From: JAYEIA01 sp964472505
GTDB lineage: Bacteria; Bacteroidota; Bacteroidia; Bacteroidales; JAADGE01
Assembly: GCA_964472505.1 (NCBI GenBank)
Contig: CAYYQW010000032.1
Span: 1 to 39,261, forward strand
DNA: 39,261 nucleotides
Reading direction: 5' to 3'
Part shown: positions 6,413 to 15,417 of the stretch, piece by piece
Layout: every line of letters begins with the position of its first letter
Position numbering within the stretch: position 1 is the first letter of the stretch
Translations under genes and position numbers: made by a program
Notes under the pieces: model-generated
What the model saw: only the letters and a program-made list of their open reading frames with translations
Database searches by the model: none
What the model was told of the DNA's origin: nothing

Positions 6413-8209
6413 TTATAATTGTAAGCCCAAAACGGTAACATCATCCACTTGATTATTATCGCCTTTTCGGTTGTCAAAGGTTTCTTCCAGAATTCTTTTT
6501 TGCTCATTAAGTTTAAAATCTTGAATTTCGAGCAGCATATTCTTGAATTTCTTTTTAGTCAACTTTTTCCTTTTCGGACCGCCAATCTGGTCGTAATAAC
6601 CGTCGGAAAACAGATACACCAAATCTCCGTCTTGCATTTGAATTTCATTGTTCGTAAAACGTTTTTCGACCGGGTAGAAACCGATTGGGTTACGAGTTGC
6701 TGAATATTCGATTAGCTCACCATTGCGAATAATTACAAGAGGATTAAAGGCGCCGGAATATTGCATAAGTTTTGTCTTTGTATCATAAGTACATAAAGAA
6801 ATATCCAGTCCGTTATGATTTTCCGATCCAAATTGTTTAAAAGTATTTTTAATTTTGCCTCTCAAAAGTTCCAATGTATAATCCGGCGTATAAGTTTCCG
6901 GGCGTTTTGTACCGTCGTTTAAAATACTGATACTTAGTGCCGAGAGTAAGGCGCCGGCAACTCCGTGCCCGGTACAATCGCCTACGGCAATCACAATAAA
7001 ATTCTTCACTTTTTTTACAAAGTAGAAATCACCGCTTACTACATCTTTCGGACGGTAAAAGACAAAATGTTCGGGAATAAGTTCTTTTAAGTTCCTGTCG
7101 GAAGGCAACAGAGCCGATTGTATGTACTTGGCATATTCAATACTTGCCGTCATATTCTTGTTGACTTTCTCAATCTTATCGTTTTGCTCTTTAAGCTTGC
7201 TTGTAACTTTTTCAATCTTAATGTTTTTAGATTCCAGCTCAAGATTTTGGGCAAATAATTGTTGGTTTAATATTTCCTGTTGTTTTTGCTGTTTGTTTTT
7301 TTCTCTGATATGGCGTTCGCGCGAAATGATAATTGATAAGCTGGAAGAAACGGCCTTAATGAAATCCGTATAAATTTCCTTGTCTTTTTCTCTGCCTTTA
7401 TCGAGCGTCAAACCTATTATTCCCATATATTGCTCATCATTTTTCAGAGGCGCCAACAGGCATTTGTTTCCTGATATATTTTTAGCCGACTCTGAAATTA
7501 TTGGGTCAAAGCTTTCTTTTATCTCTTTTATTATCAATGGATTAAGATCGTCGGGTAACTTGTTGTAACGCTCGAAAACTTGTTGAATCATATCATGCTC
7601 TATGTTTGAAACCGCAACAATTTCTCTTTTGTTATTGTTTATCAAAATAATAAATCCCCGTTGTTTTTCCGAGAACCATACCGTTTTCAGAACCAATTTG
7701 AGTGATTTTTTTAAGAAATTATTTATGGAAAAACCGGTTTCAACTGAATCTTTTAAAATTGTTCCTAAGACAGCTTGTGCCGAAATTCTTCGGTTAGCTT
7801 CTTCAAGTGTTTTATTCAGTTCTCTGACTTCAAACCTGTCATCTGAAATATTGTTAAGGGATCGTTCCAGAAATCGATTGGTCTTTTTTATAGTAAAACG
7901 GCTTCGTAATGCCCATAAAATGAATATCAACAACAGCCCAAAAGCAATAAGAAAGATGTATGTTAATTGCTTTGAATTATTCGTATTGAACCCAAAAACT
8001 AACTCGAAATTATGGAAGTTTGCAGCTATTGTGCCGCAGTTTGTTATGTGGTTGCTTGCATGTGCATAGAGTTTATTTGTTTGTGGGCTTTCTTGCAAGT
8101 TTGCATAAATAAACCGGCTGCCTGAGCATCCAATTTCTGCTTTTATTTGCTGAAAAGCAAACAGAAATATAAATAAGATCACAATTGGTTTTAGTTGCGC
8201 TCTACTCAT
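6413..8209 (-). CDS. SpoIIE/PP2C-family serine phosphatase with membrane anchor and GAF-like domain
   Basis: A 598-residue signalling protein. Residues 1-24 are a signal peptide ending IKA; a short exported segment (25-80) is followed by a membrane helix at about 82-101. A coiled coil (106-142), a GAF-like domain (about 145-295), and a second coiled coil (300-350) lead to the phosphatase domain at 352-598. That domain shows the family signature ASIEYAKYIQSALLP and acidic metal ligands: Asp394 in GDFYF, Asp411 in GDCTGHG, Asp536 in FSDGYYD, and Asp589/590 in VDDVTV. Such phosphatases dephosphorylate STAS-type or SiaC-type partner proteins. A protein with a SiaC-like domain is encoded at 31316-32833, making this a candidate SiaA-like partner, though they are not adjacent. 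The exported sensor segment is short compared with many homologues, which carry TPR or 7TM sensors. It converges with the HMGL gene. Confidence 0.85.
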   Translation of the reverse strand: MSRAQLKPIVILFIFLFAFQQIKAEIGCSGSRFIYANLQESPQTNKLYAHASNHITNCGTIAANFHNFELVFGFNTNNSKQLTYIFLIAFGLLLIFILWALRSRFTIKKTNRFLERSLNNISDDRFEVRELNKTLEEANRRISAQAVLGTILKDSVETGFSINNFLKKSLKLVLKTVWFSEKQRGFIILINNNKREIVAVSNIEHDMIQQVFERYNKLPDDLNPLIIKEIKESFDPIISESAKNISGNKCLLAPLKNDEQYMGIIGLTLDKGREKDKEIYTDFIKAVSSSLSIIISRERHIREKNKQQKQQEILNQQLFAQNLELESKNIKIEKVTSKLKEQNDKIEKVNKNMTASIEYAKYIQSALLPSDRNLKELIPEHFVFYRPKDVVSGDFYFVKKVKNFIVIAVGDCTGHGVAGALLSALSISILNDGTKRPETYTPDYTLELLRGKIKNTFKQFGSENHNGLDISLCTYDTKTKLMQYSGAFNPLVIIRNGELIEYSATRNPIGFYPVEKRFTNNEIQMQDGDLVYLFSDGYYDQIGGPKRKKLTKKKFKNMLLEIQDFKLNEQKRILEETFDNRKGDNNQVDDVTVLGLQL

Positions 8210-8460
8210 TCTGTGGTTTGTTTAGCTGACTTCGTAATTCCGGCCAGCGGTTTGCTTGGTTTTGGTATTCCTTAATTTTGTTTAATTCCGTTTTAAAAAA
8301 AATCGATTATGTATCAGATTAAAATAGTTTAAAAATAGGTTTTTTTTTATGATATTTGTCTCTAAATGATTTTTTGAATTTAGACAGTAAATTTAAACAA
8401 TAAATCTTTATTCAACACCTAAAGTTCAAATATAATAAATTTATCTCAAAACATAACATT

Positions 8461-10263
8461 ATGACAATAATTGAAAAAATTTTATCCAATCACAGTATTA
8501 AAGATTCGCTTAAACCGGGTGATATTCCGGACGTAACAATTGACGTTCGAGGAGCCAGAGATTTTGGGGGAGCTAATGTAATTCAGCATATTGAGAAAAA
8601 TGATTTACCAATAGCAGATCCTTCCAAGTGCTTTTTTACTTTTGATACAAACCCGACCGGCTCTGATCAGAAGTATGCAGTGAATCAGCATATTTGCAGA
8701 ACATTTGCGCGCAAACACGGAATAAAAGTTTACGATATCGATAACGGGATCGGAACACACACTTTTATTGATGAAGGTTTGGCTTATCCCGGAAGCACGG
8801 TGGTTACTACCGATTCACATGCCAATATTCTCGGAGCCGTAGGCGCTTTCGGACAAGGCATGGGCGATAAAGATATTGCAGCGGCTTTCAGTGCCGGAAA
8901 AGTTTGGTTTAAGGTACCTAAGTCAGTGAAACTTAATTTTAAAGGTGAGCGCCCCGGGGGAATTTCCGCAAAGGATATTGTGCTGAATCTTTTAAAACGT
9001 TTTGGAGCTAACAGCTTACTGGGCTATTCCGTTGAATTATACGGAGATGCAATTGATAAACTTTCGCTTGATGAGCGCATTACCATTGCCTCCATGGGTA
9101 CCGAAATGGGTGTGGTAACTCTGATGTTCCCTCCCAATGGTGAAGTGATTGAGTATTGTTCACTTAGAGCCGGCAAAGAAATAGAGCCGGTATATGCCGA
9201 TGAAAATGCCGAATATGAAGCCGAATATGATGTAGATATTTCCACCTTTGTGAATATGGTCTCGCGCCCCGGTAAGCCCCACGATGCCGTGAATTGGACT
9301 GAGGCGCACAAAGTTAAAATTGATTCTGCTTTTATAGGCAGTTGCACCAACGGACGGATGGAAGACCTGCGTGAGGCTGCTAATGTTCTAAAAGATCGTA
9401 AAGTTGCTCCGGGTGTCGTTTTGAAAATAGTACCGACTACCGATAAAATATGGCGACAGGCACTGGATGAAGGCTTGATTGATGTGTTTAAACAAGCCGG
9501 TGCCTTGCTGTCCAATGCCGGATGTGCCGGTTGCGCCGCCGGACAAGTCGGGCAAAACGGTCCCGGTGAAATCACCATAAGCACCGGTAACCGAAACTTT
9601 CCCGGTAAGCAAGGAAAAGGCAGTGTATATCTGGCTTCACCGGCAAATGTAGCTGCTTCGGCCGTGGCCGGTTATATTACCGTTTATAACAACATACCCG
9701 AAATACCGGCAGTTTTTGAGCAGCCGAAAAAAGCTTCAGGCCAACGCTCCGCTGTCGATAAAGCGGCCGAAAATGAACGTCCCATGACCGTTAAAGGACG
9801 AATTTGGGTAATTGACGAAGATAATATTGATACCGATATGATTTTTCATAACCGCTACCTTGCAATTACCGATATTAATGAAATGGGGCAGTACGCCTTT
9901 GATAACTTGGAAGGTTATGAGGATTTTTCTAAAAAAGCAAAAAAAGGCGATATAATTATTACCGGAAAAAATTTCGGAAGCGGAAGCTCCAGACAACAAG
10001 CGGTTGACTGTTTTAAAGCTCTGGGCGTTCAGGCCGTTATTGCTAAATCCTTTGGTTCTATTTATGAGCGCAATGCCATTAATGCAGCGTTTCCGGTATT
10101 AACTTATGATGATTTATCGGCTTTGAAACCGGAAGATAAAGATGAGATTGAATTGAATTTTGAAACCGGACAAATAAAGAATTTGTCAAAAGGAACCGAA
10201 GCGAAAATATCGCCTTTTTACGAAGTACAAGGTGAAATATACCAAAAAGGCGGTCTCTTTTAG
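8461..10263 (+). CDS. Fused large/small-subunit hydro-lyase of the isopropylmalate dehydratase/homoaconitase family
   Basis: A 600-residue [4Fe-4S] dehydratase of the aconitase superfamily. Residues 1 to about 420 correspond to a LeuC/HacA-type large subunit, including DSHANILGAVGAFGQGMGD. The cluster ligands are Cys295 (GSCTNGR), Cys355 and Cys358 (CAGCAAG). After a linker rich in Lys, Ala and Glu (about 421-441), a LeuD-type swivel domain begins at Met442, with NFGSGSSRQQAVDCFKALG near 514-532. In most bacteria the two parts are separate genes. The short length and the domain order distinguish it from the 850-900-residue aconitases A and B. The substrate loop in the swivel domain reads YLAI, not the YLRT reported for methanogen homoaconitase, so homoaconitase activity is not supported. 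No leucine or lysine biosynthesis genes flank it. It could act as isopropylmalate isomerase, as an aconitase, or on another substituted malate. Confidence 0.8.
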   Translation: MTIIEKILSNHSIKDSLKPGDIPDVTIDVRGARDFGGANVIQHIEKNDLPIADPSKCFFTFDTNPTGSDQKYAVNQHICRTFARKHGIKVYDIDNGIGTHTFIDEGLAYPGSTVVTTDSHANILGAVGAFGQGMGDKDIAAAFSAGKVWFKVPKSVKLNFKGERPGGISAKDIVLNLLKRFGANSLLGYSVELYGDAIDKLSLDERITIASMGTEMGVVTLMFPPNGEVIEYCSLRAGKEIEPVYADENAEYEAEYDVDISTFVNMVSRPGKPHDAVNWTEAHKVKIDSAFIGSCTNGRMEDLREAANVLKDRKVAPGVVLKIVPTTDKIWRQALDEGLIDVFKQAGALLSNAGCAGCAAGQVGQNGPGEITISTGNRNFPGKQGKGSVYLASPANVAASAVAGYITVYNNIPEIPAVFEQPKKASGQRSAVDKAAENERPMTVKGRIWVIDEDNIDTDMIFHNRYLAITDINEMGQYAFDNLEGYEDFSKKAKKGDIIITGKNFGSGSSRQQAVDCFKALGVQAVIAKSFGSIYERNAINAAFPVLTYDDLSALKPEDKDEIELNFETGQIKNLSKGTEAKISPFYEVQGEIYQKGGLF

Positions 10264-10289
10264 TTTGTATAGTTATAAAAATCATGAAT

Positions 10290-10330
10290 AGGCGGCAGGT
10301 ATAGACTTGGAAATCTTTGCCGCCTTTTTT
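10290..10330 (+). terminator. Rho-independent terminator after the fused hydro-lyase gene
   Basis: Perfect 8-bp GC-rich stem AGGCGGCA (10290-10297) with TGCCGCCT (10318-10325), a 20-nt loop, then a T tract to 10330. Confidence 0.85.
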
Positions 10331-10404
10331 GTGATATTTATCATTTGTAATTATAGTCGGATCATTTATTTACTCGAAGAAGTACTGTTAAAACAATTTT
10401 TATC

Positions 10405-11733
10405 ATGAAATTTTTGCCCGTATTGCGTTCCATAAAAAAACAGATGAATGCCGGAGTGGTTTTGCTTTTTGCTGCAGCAGCGGCTTTGGTAATAGCTAAT
10501 TCGCCTTTGTCCGACCTCTATTTTCGGATATTTGAAGAAACACGAATAAGCATTGATTTCGGACCGTGGAAGCTTGATAAACCGCTTTATTATTGGATAA
10601 ACGACGGCTTAATGGCCATTTTCTTTTTCCTTATCGGATTAGAGGTAAAAAGAGAGTTGCTGGTAGGGGAGCTTTCTTCGGTTAAGAAAGCCTCATTGCC
10701 ATTGGTAGGCGCTGTAGGAGGTATGCTGGTACCGGCACTTGTTTTTGTTGCTTTCAATTATAACGAACCGCTTTATATTAACGGTTGGGCCATTCCCATG
10801 GCAACGGATATTGCATTTGCATTGGGTGTAATTGCTTTGCTTAAAGACAGGGTTCCCATAGAGCTGAAAATATTCTTGGTGTCTTTGGCCGTAGTTGATG
10901 ATATTGGAGCTGTATTGGCCATTGCCGTATTTTATACGGAAGAAATATCGTTGATGTATTTATTCATTGCCCTTGGGGTATTTTTGTTTTTATTTTTATT
11001 GAACCGACTGGGTGTAAGGGTTTTTTGGGTATTTATTGTAATCGGCATTTTTGGCTTATGGTATCCGCTTTTGAAATCGGGTGTTCATGCAACCATCGCC
11101 GGAGTTCTGTTAGCTTTCACCATTCCGCTGAAGCGTGAAACTAATGCTCGTGATTTCCTGACAGATACCCAAAGCGCTCTTAAAAATTTTGATAAGTATA
11201 AAAGCGGAGAAAGCAGTTTTATTTTGCAGCCGGAGCAGTATGATTCCATAACTCAAATTAGAGAATCCATAGCAAGGATAAGCTCTCCTTTGCAGCAAAT
11301 TGAAAACAGTTTACATAATTTTACTTTATATTTTATAATGCCATTATTTGCATTTGCCAATACCGGTATTCGCTTTTCGGGAATTGATTGGAGTCTTGTT
11401 TTTACAGTTTCATTACCCATAGGAATAATGTTGGGCTTGTTGCTGGGGAAAGTTGTGGGCGTTTCGCTTTTTGTATGGCTTTTCAGAAAACTCAAACTAA
11501 TAAAATTGCCCGGCAATATCAAGTTTCGTCATATAATCGGTGCCGGTTTTTTAGCGGGTATTGGCTTTACCATGTCAATCTTTATTACTGACCTGGCATT
11601 TCACGGGGATAAACTGATTGATCTGTCTAAAATGGCCATTTTAATTGCTTCGCTTTCGGCAGGTCTTCTCGGTTATTTTCTTTTGCGCAAAGGGGGTAGA
11701 CACTCAATTGCTGCCGATGATCTAACTTCCTGA
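10405..11733 (+). CDS. nhaA: Na+/H+ antiporter NhaA
   Basis: A 442-residue polytopic inner-membrane antiporter that exports Na+ in exchange for protons, controlling pH and sodium load. It has the NhaA family motifs FFFLIGLEVKRELLVGELS, the unwound-helix region MATDIAFALG with Asp135, and the ion-binding pair Asp165-Asp166 in VVDDIGAVLAIAVFYT. These match E. coli Asp133, Asp163 and Asp164. A longer hydrophilic loop (about 250-305) replaces the short loop between the two halves of the protein, which is common outside the Enterobacteria. Twelve helices can be traced. The last 12 bases overlap the end of aroK on the opposite strand. The upstream hydro-lyase gene has its own terminator, so nhaA is transcribed separately. 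Confidence 0.93.
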   Translation: MKFLPVLRSIKKQMNAGVVLLFAAAAALVIANSPLSDLYFRIFEETRISIDFGPWKLDKPLYYWINDGLMAIFFFLIGLEVKRELLVGELSSVKKASLPLVGAVGGMLVPALVFVAFNYNEPLYINGWAIPMATDIAFALGVIALLKDRVPIELKIFLVSLAVVDDIGAVLAIAVFYTEEISLMYLFIALGVFLFLFLLNRLGVRVFWVFIVIGIFGLWYPLLKSGVHATIAGVLLAFTIPLKRETNARDFLTDTQSALKNFDKYKSGESSFILQPEQYDSITQIRESIARISSPLQQIENSLHNFTLYFIMPLFAFANTGIRFSGIDWSLVFTVSLPIGIMLGLLLGKVVGVSLFVWLFRKLKLIKLPGNIKFRHIIGAGFLAGIGFTMSIFITDLAFHGDKLIDLSKMAILIASLSAGLLGYFLLRKGGRHSIAADDLTS

Positions 11734-12237
11734 ATATTGGATTTTTGATTCTACAAAATCGGTAATATCAAATACGGCTTTTTTGTATATAAAATCTGCT
11801 TTTAGGTAGAAAGCTTCTCTGCGCTGCAGTTGTTTCTCTGTATAAGCAAGCAGTTCAGTTTTATCTTTATTATCGCTTAGCGGCCGGCTCTTTTTGGAGT
11901 TTTGAATTCGGTCGGTAAGCATTTCAGGTGACATTTTTATGTAAAAACTTACGGCATTTTCCTTTATTTGTTTCATGTTGTCAAAATAGCAGGGAAGGCC
12001 GCCACCGGTGGCCATAACATAATTATTTTCCTTTTTTATGATTTCGGAAAATACTTTGTGTTCCAACTTACGAAAACCGTCTTCGCCTACAAGTTTGAAA
12101 ATTTTTGGAATGGGCATACGGTAAATTTGCTCGATGCGCTCATCGGTATCAATGAATTTCAGCTTTAACTTTTCAGCTGTTTTTCCGGCTGCAGTTGTTT
12201 TGCCGCAGCCCGGCATTCCTACAAAAATAATATTCAC
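11722..12237 (-). CDS. aroK: Shikimate kinase
   Basis: A 171-residue cytoplasmic kinase that phosphorylates shikimate at the 3-hydroxyl in the chorismate pathway. The Walker A motif is at residues 7-15 (GMPGCGKTT). The shikimate-binding residues are Asp30/Asp32 in FIDTDERIE, Arg56 in FRKLE, and the GGG at 78-80. The lid region contains SRPLSD. Length and motif order are standard. Its stop overlaps the end of nhaA by 12 bp in convergent arrangement, with no terminator visible between them. A terminator for an upstream minus-strand transcript lies just before its start, so aroK must have its own promoter or depend on partial readthrough. Confidence 0.92.
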   Translation of the reverse strand: MNIIFVGMPGCGKTTAAGKTAEKLKLKFIDTDERIEQIYRMPIPKIFKLVGEDGFRKLEHKVFSEIIKKENNYVMATGGGLPCYFDNMKQIKENAVSFYIKMSPEMLTDRIQNSKKSRPLSDNKDKTELLAYTEKQLQRREAFYLKADFIYKKAVFDITDFVESKIQYSGS

Positions 12238-12250
12238 AGTCTTGGTTTTT

Positions 12251-12281
12251 AAAAAAAAGCCCGCAAATAAATACGGGCTTT
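12251..12281 (-). terminator. Minus-strand Rho-independent terminator just upstream of aroK
   Basis: Read on the minus strand, AAAGCCCG (12281-12274) pairs with CGGGCTTT (12263-12256) around a 10-nt loop and runs into eight T (to 12251). It lies only 14 nt before the aroK start codon. It ends a transcript coming from the gene-free region to the right, or readthrough from parC. Confidence 0.75.
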
Positions 12282-12726
12282 GCTTATGAAAAAAACTAAA
12301 TTATTAAAAAAAAAACTTCTTACACAAATGAAGTTTGTATATTTTTTGAAAGCAGTATATATGTTCCGTTTACAATCTCTGTTTTCAGCTTCTATAACTT
12401 CACTTGCTTCAGGTGTTATTTATACTCAATGTTACGATTTTTTTCTGTACTTGAGGCAGTTGCAGGTTTTGTTTTTGACGGAATGTAGTATTTCTTTTAT
12501 GAGTAACAGTTATTCTGTATCCAATTGAAGCAGCATGGGGTGAATATATAATAAGGCTCTGTCTGTGTAGTCAAGTGATTGATTCATAGCGCCCTGTCTG
12601 TCTTAGGTCTTTTTGATCTATACATGTATGCTTGACTTCGGGGCTCTCAGCAATTGCATACGCGGCAGCTTTGATTTGGAAACAATCGGGAAATCGGGCT
12701 TTTTTGTAAAAGAGAAATAAGGACAA
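12282..12726. other. Gene-free region between two minus-strand terminators
   Basis: No credible protein gene. Short open frames on either strand have no recognisable features. A 7-bp inverted repeat AGTCAAG/CTTGACT (12569-12575 and 12631-12637) and an imperfect direct repeat built on CTGTCTGT (near 12560 and 12595) are visible. Because the far terminator (12251-12281) is separated from parC by the nearer hairpin (12727-12767), a small untranslated transcript could lie here; no promoter match was found. Confidence 0.4.
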
Positions 12727-12767
12727 AACAATCGAGCAGTTTGCAAAATGCATACTGCTCGTTTGTT
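12727..12767 (-). terminator. Probable terminator of the parE-parC transcript
   Basis: A 14-position stem with one T-T mismatch: AACAA-T-CGAGCAGT (12727-12740) pairs with ACTGCTCG-T-TTGTT (12754-12767) around a 13-nt loop. It lies 22 nt past the parC stop codon on the minus strand. The minus-strand tail is T-rich but not a clean run, so termination is likely but not certain. Confidence 0.6.
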
Positions 12768-12789
12768 ATTTATTTAGGTGTATTTTAAT

Positions 12790-15384
12790 TTACAACTTTA
12801 GTTGAATTTGGTTACCGTCTTCATCGGTTTGAGTTATTTCAAATTCGGGCTCATTGCCGTTGCTGCCTTCTTGTTCTTTATCCGGGTCGGGAAGCGGCTC
12901 AATTTCGCTAACGGATTTTACTTCGTATGTAGTCAGCCGTTTGCCGCGAGCTCTAATACTTTTTTCTCCGATAAATTCTTCGGCCTCAACCGTTTCGTTT
13001 TCGCGGTCTTTGTGTTTGCCTTTAAATTTAATTTCAAAACGCGGGTATTTTTCATTCGAAATTGCCGTAAATTCTGATTTTTCGTGCTCACCGATGATGC
13101 TTGTCGAACCTGTTATTTCTTCGGGTTTAAAACGCTTAAGGTAGAAGTAGTTTTGTTCGCCTTCGAAATAGACCAGCGACCAGACTTTCTCAGGGTCAAA
13201 CTTTTCAATTACGGCTACATCATTGTCGTAACGATTTTCCAAGCTGTACGATGTGGTCTCGAATGTACCGTCTTTATAGAAAACGATAATTTTTTCGTCG
13301 CTTTTAAATTCGCCGAGATATTTTCCGCGTTCTTCAGTATTTAAGCGGTTTACATTTGAGTCAAACCAGATTTTCCTTCCGCCCAGCGTAGAAGCTCCTT
13401 CTTCTTTTAGCATGATTTTTTTAACGGGATATTTTGTAACCAAGTTTCCCATTGAACGCCGTCCTTTTATGGTCAATTCACTAAAATCAAGCTCTATGGC
13501 TTTCTTTTTTAGCCGCTTGCGAGGGCGGTGTATGATTTTTACGGTTTCGGCTTCTCCGTTTGGGTTAGCTGTAAACCATAATACTTTGGAGCTCGGATTT
13601 CCTTTAGTAAGGTCGTATTCTTTATCGCGAGTTACACTTTTTACAAAGAATCGTTTCATATAATAATTGCCGGATTTTCCGTCCAGATAGATGGCGTTGT
13701 ATATGGTTCGCTCATCATCATTTTTCCAAACAGCGATATGCAGAATATTTTTGCCGACATAAAATTTATCGCTCACCTGAGTTACAAAGTATGTGCCGTC
13801 ATCACGGAATACGATGATGTCGTCAATATCCGAGCAATCTGATATATATTCTGCTTTACGTAAAGAGGTTCCGGCAAAACCGTCTTCTTTGTCTAAATAT
13901 AGTTTCTCACTTTTGACAACTACTTTTCTTATCGAAATTTCCTCAAAACTGCGTATTTCGGTTTTGCGCTCTCTGCCTTTTCCGTGTTTCTTTTGAATGT
14001 CTTTAAAATAGGCAATGGCATAGTCTGTTAAATTAGCCAAATGGTTCTCTATGACCTTCATTTCTTCTTCAATGGATTTCAACAGGCGGTCTGCTTTAAA
14101 ACTGTCAAATTTTGAAATTCGTTTGATTTTTATTTCCGTAAGCTTCGTTATGTCATCGCGAGTAACTTCTCTTTTTAGTACTTTTTTGAAAGGTTCCAGT
14201 CCTTTATCAATGGTTTCAATGATTTCCTCCCAAGTTTCGCAGTCTTCAATTTCATTGTAAATTCGGTTTTCAATAAAAATCTTCTCTAATGACGACATGT
14301 GCCACGATTCGGTCAATTCATCCAATCGGATTTCCAATTCGCGCTTGAGGAGTTGTTTGGTGTTTTCGGTGGATATTTTTAAAATCTCCGTAACACCCAT
14401 AAATACCGGTTTGTTTTGGTATATTACCGCTGCATTCGGTGAAACAGACACTTCACAATCGGTAACGGCATAGAGGGCATCAATCATTTTGTCGGGAGAA
14501 ATACCGTTGGCTAAGTGAATGGTTATTTCAACCTTTTCGGAAGTATTATCTTCGATTTTCGAAACTTTGATTTTACCTTTTTCGTTAGCTGCCAAAATGG
14601 AGTCGATTAGGGTATCGGTAGTTTTTCCAAAGGGCAGTTCGGTAATGGTAAGAATGCGTTTGTCAGTTTTTTCAATTTTTGCACGCACTTTCACTCGTCC
14701 GCCTCTGAGCCCGTCGTTATATTCTGAAAAATCGGCCATGCCGCCGGTAGAAAAATCCGGATAGAGCTCAAAATCTTTGCCTTGAAGGTGTTTTATCGAA
14801 GCGTTTATGAGTTCGTTAAAGTTGTGAGGCATTACTTTAGATGCCAGTCCTACGGCAATACCTTCAATTCCTTGTGCCAGCAGGAGCGGGAATTTCACGG
14901 GCAGATTAACGGGTTCTTTGTTTCTTCCGTCGTAGGAATCTCTCCATTGCGTGGTTTTTGCGTTAAATACCACGTCTAAAGCAAATTTCGATAAGCGAGC
15001 CTCAATGTAACGAGGTGCCGCCGAACTGTCGCCGGTAAGCGTATTTCCCCAGTTTCCTTGTGTGTCAACCAATAGGTCTTTTTGGCCGAGGCCAACCAGA
15101 GCATCGCCTATGGATGCATCGCCGTGCGGGTGAAATTGCATGGTGTGCCCTATAATATTGGCTACCTTGTTGTATCGTCCGTCATCCATGCGTTTCATGG
15201 AATGCATAATTCTTCTTTGTACGGGTTTAAGTCCGTCGGCTACATGCGGTACGGCACGTTCCAATATCACATAAGAAGCATAATCCAGAAACCAGTTTTC
15301 ATACATCCCGGAGATGTATTTCACTTTGCCCTCTTTTACGGTTTCTTGCTTCGGACTTTTGTCTTTATTCTTATCTTCTGCCAT
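12790..15384 (-). CDS. parC: DNA topoisomerase IV subunit A (type IIA, ParC-type)
   Basis: An 864-residue DNA-cleaving subunit that decatenates sister chromosomes together with ParE. The breakage-reunion domain spans about residues 25-480, with the catalytic Arg125-Tyr126 in SAAPRYIEARLSKFA. The DNA gate motif HPHGDASIGDAL covers residues 85-96. At the position equivalent to E. coli GyrA Ser83/ParC Ser80, the primary quinolone contact, there is Ala90. The C-terminal domain (about 490-800) is a diverged beta-pinwheel lacking an evident GyrA box, favouring topoisomerase IV over gyrase. The acidic tail (about 825-864) is rich in Glu, Asp and Pro. It is the last gene of a minus-strand cluster with parE and a DKNYY lipoprotein gene; the intergenic gap is 33 nt. 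Confidence 0.92.
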   Translation of the reverse strand: MAEDKNKDKSPKQETVKEGKVKYISGMYENWFLDYASYVILERAVPHVADGLKPVQRRIMHSMKRMDDGRYNKVANIIGHTMQFHPHGDASIGDALVGLGQKDLLVDTQGNWGNTLTGDSSAAPRYIEARLSKFALDVVFNAKTTQWRDSYDGRNKEPVNLPVKFPLLLAQGIEGIAVGLASKVMPHNFNELINASIKHLQGKDFELYPDFSTGGMADFSEYNDGLRGGRVKVRAKIEKTDKRILTITELPFGKTTDTLIDSILAANEKGKIKVSKIEDNTSEKVEITIHLANGISPDKMIDALYAVTDCEVSVSPNAAVIYQNKPVFMGVTEILKISTENTKQLLKRELEIRLDELTESWHMSSLEKIFIENRIYNEIEDCETWEEIIETIDKGLEPFKKVLKREVTRDDITKLTEIKIKRISKFDSFKADRLLKSIEEEMKVIENHLANLTDYAIAYFKDIQKKHGKGRERKTEIRSFEEISIRKVVVKSEKLYLDKEDGFAGTSLRKAEYISDCSDIDDIIVFRDDGTYFVTQVSDKFYVGKNILHIAVWKNDDERTIYNAIYLDGKSGNYYMKRFFVKSVTRDKEYDLTKGNPSSKVLWFTANPNGEAETVKIIHRPRKRLKKKAIELDFSELTIKGRRSMGNLVTKYPVKKIMLKEEGASTLGGRKIWFDSNVNRLNTEERGKYLGEFKSDEKIIVFYKDGTFETTSYSLENRYDNDVAVIEKFDPEKVWSLVYFEGEQNYFYLKRFKPEEITGSTSIIGEHEKSEFTAISNEKYPRFEIKFKGKHKDRENETVEAEEFIGEKSIRARGKRLTTYEVKSVSEIEPLPDPDKEQEGSNGNEPEFEITQTDEDGNQIQLKL

Positions 15385-15417
15385 TTTTTTATGGTATTTA
15401 TTACGTTGTGTTCTCAG

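Noticed and set aside
6407..6430. Hairpin TTTGGCTTA/TAAGCCCAAA at the end of the PP2C phosphatase gene as a terminator
   Set aside because: The stem is real with one bulged base, but no T tract follows on either strand, so termination is not supported.
9024..9612. Overlapping minus-strand frames of 186 and 74 residues within the fused hydro-lyase gene
   Set aside because: Shadows of a gene whose cluster cysteines and motifs are intact on the plus strand.
12280..12753. Two short frames (82 residues plus strand, 60 residues minus strand) in the gap right of aroK
   Set aside because: Low-complexity or overlapping terminator sequence, no recognisable motif; the minus-strand frame begins inside the parC terminator hairpin.
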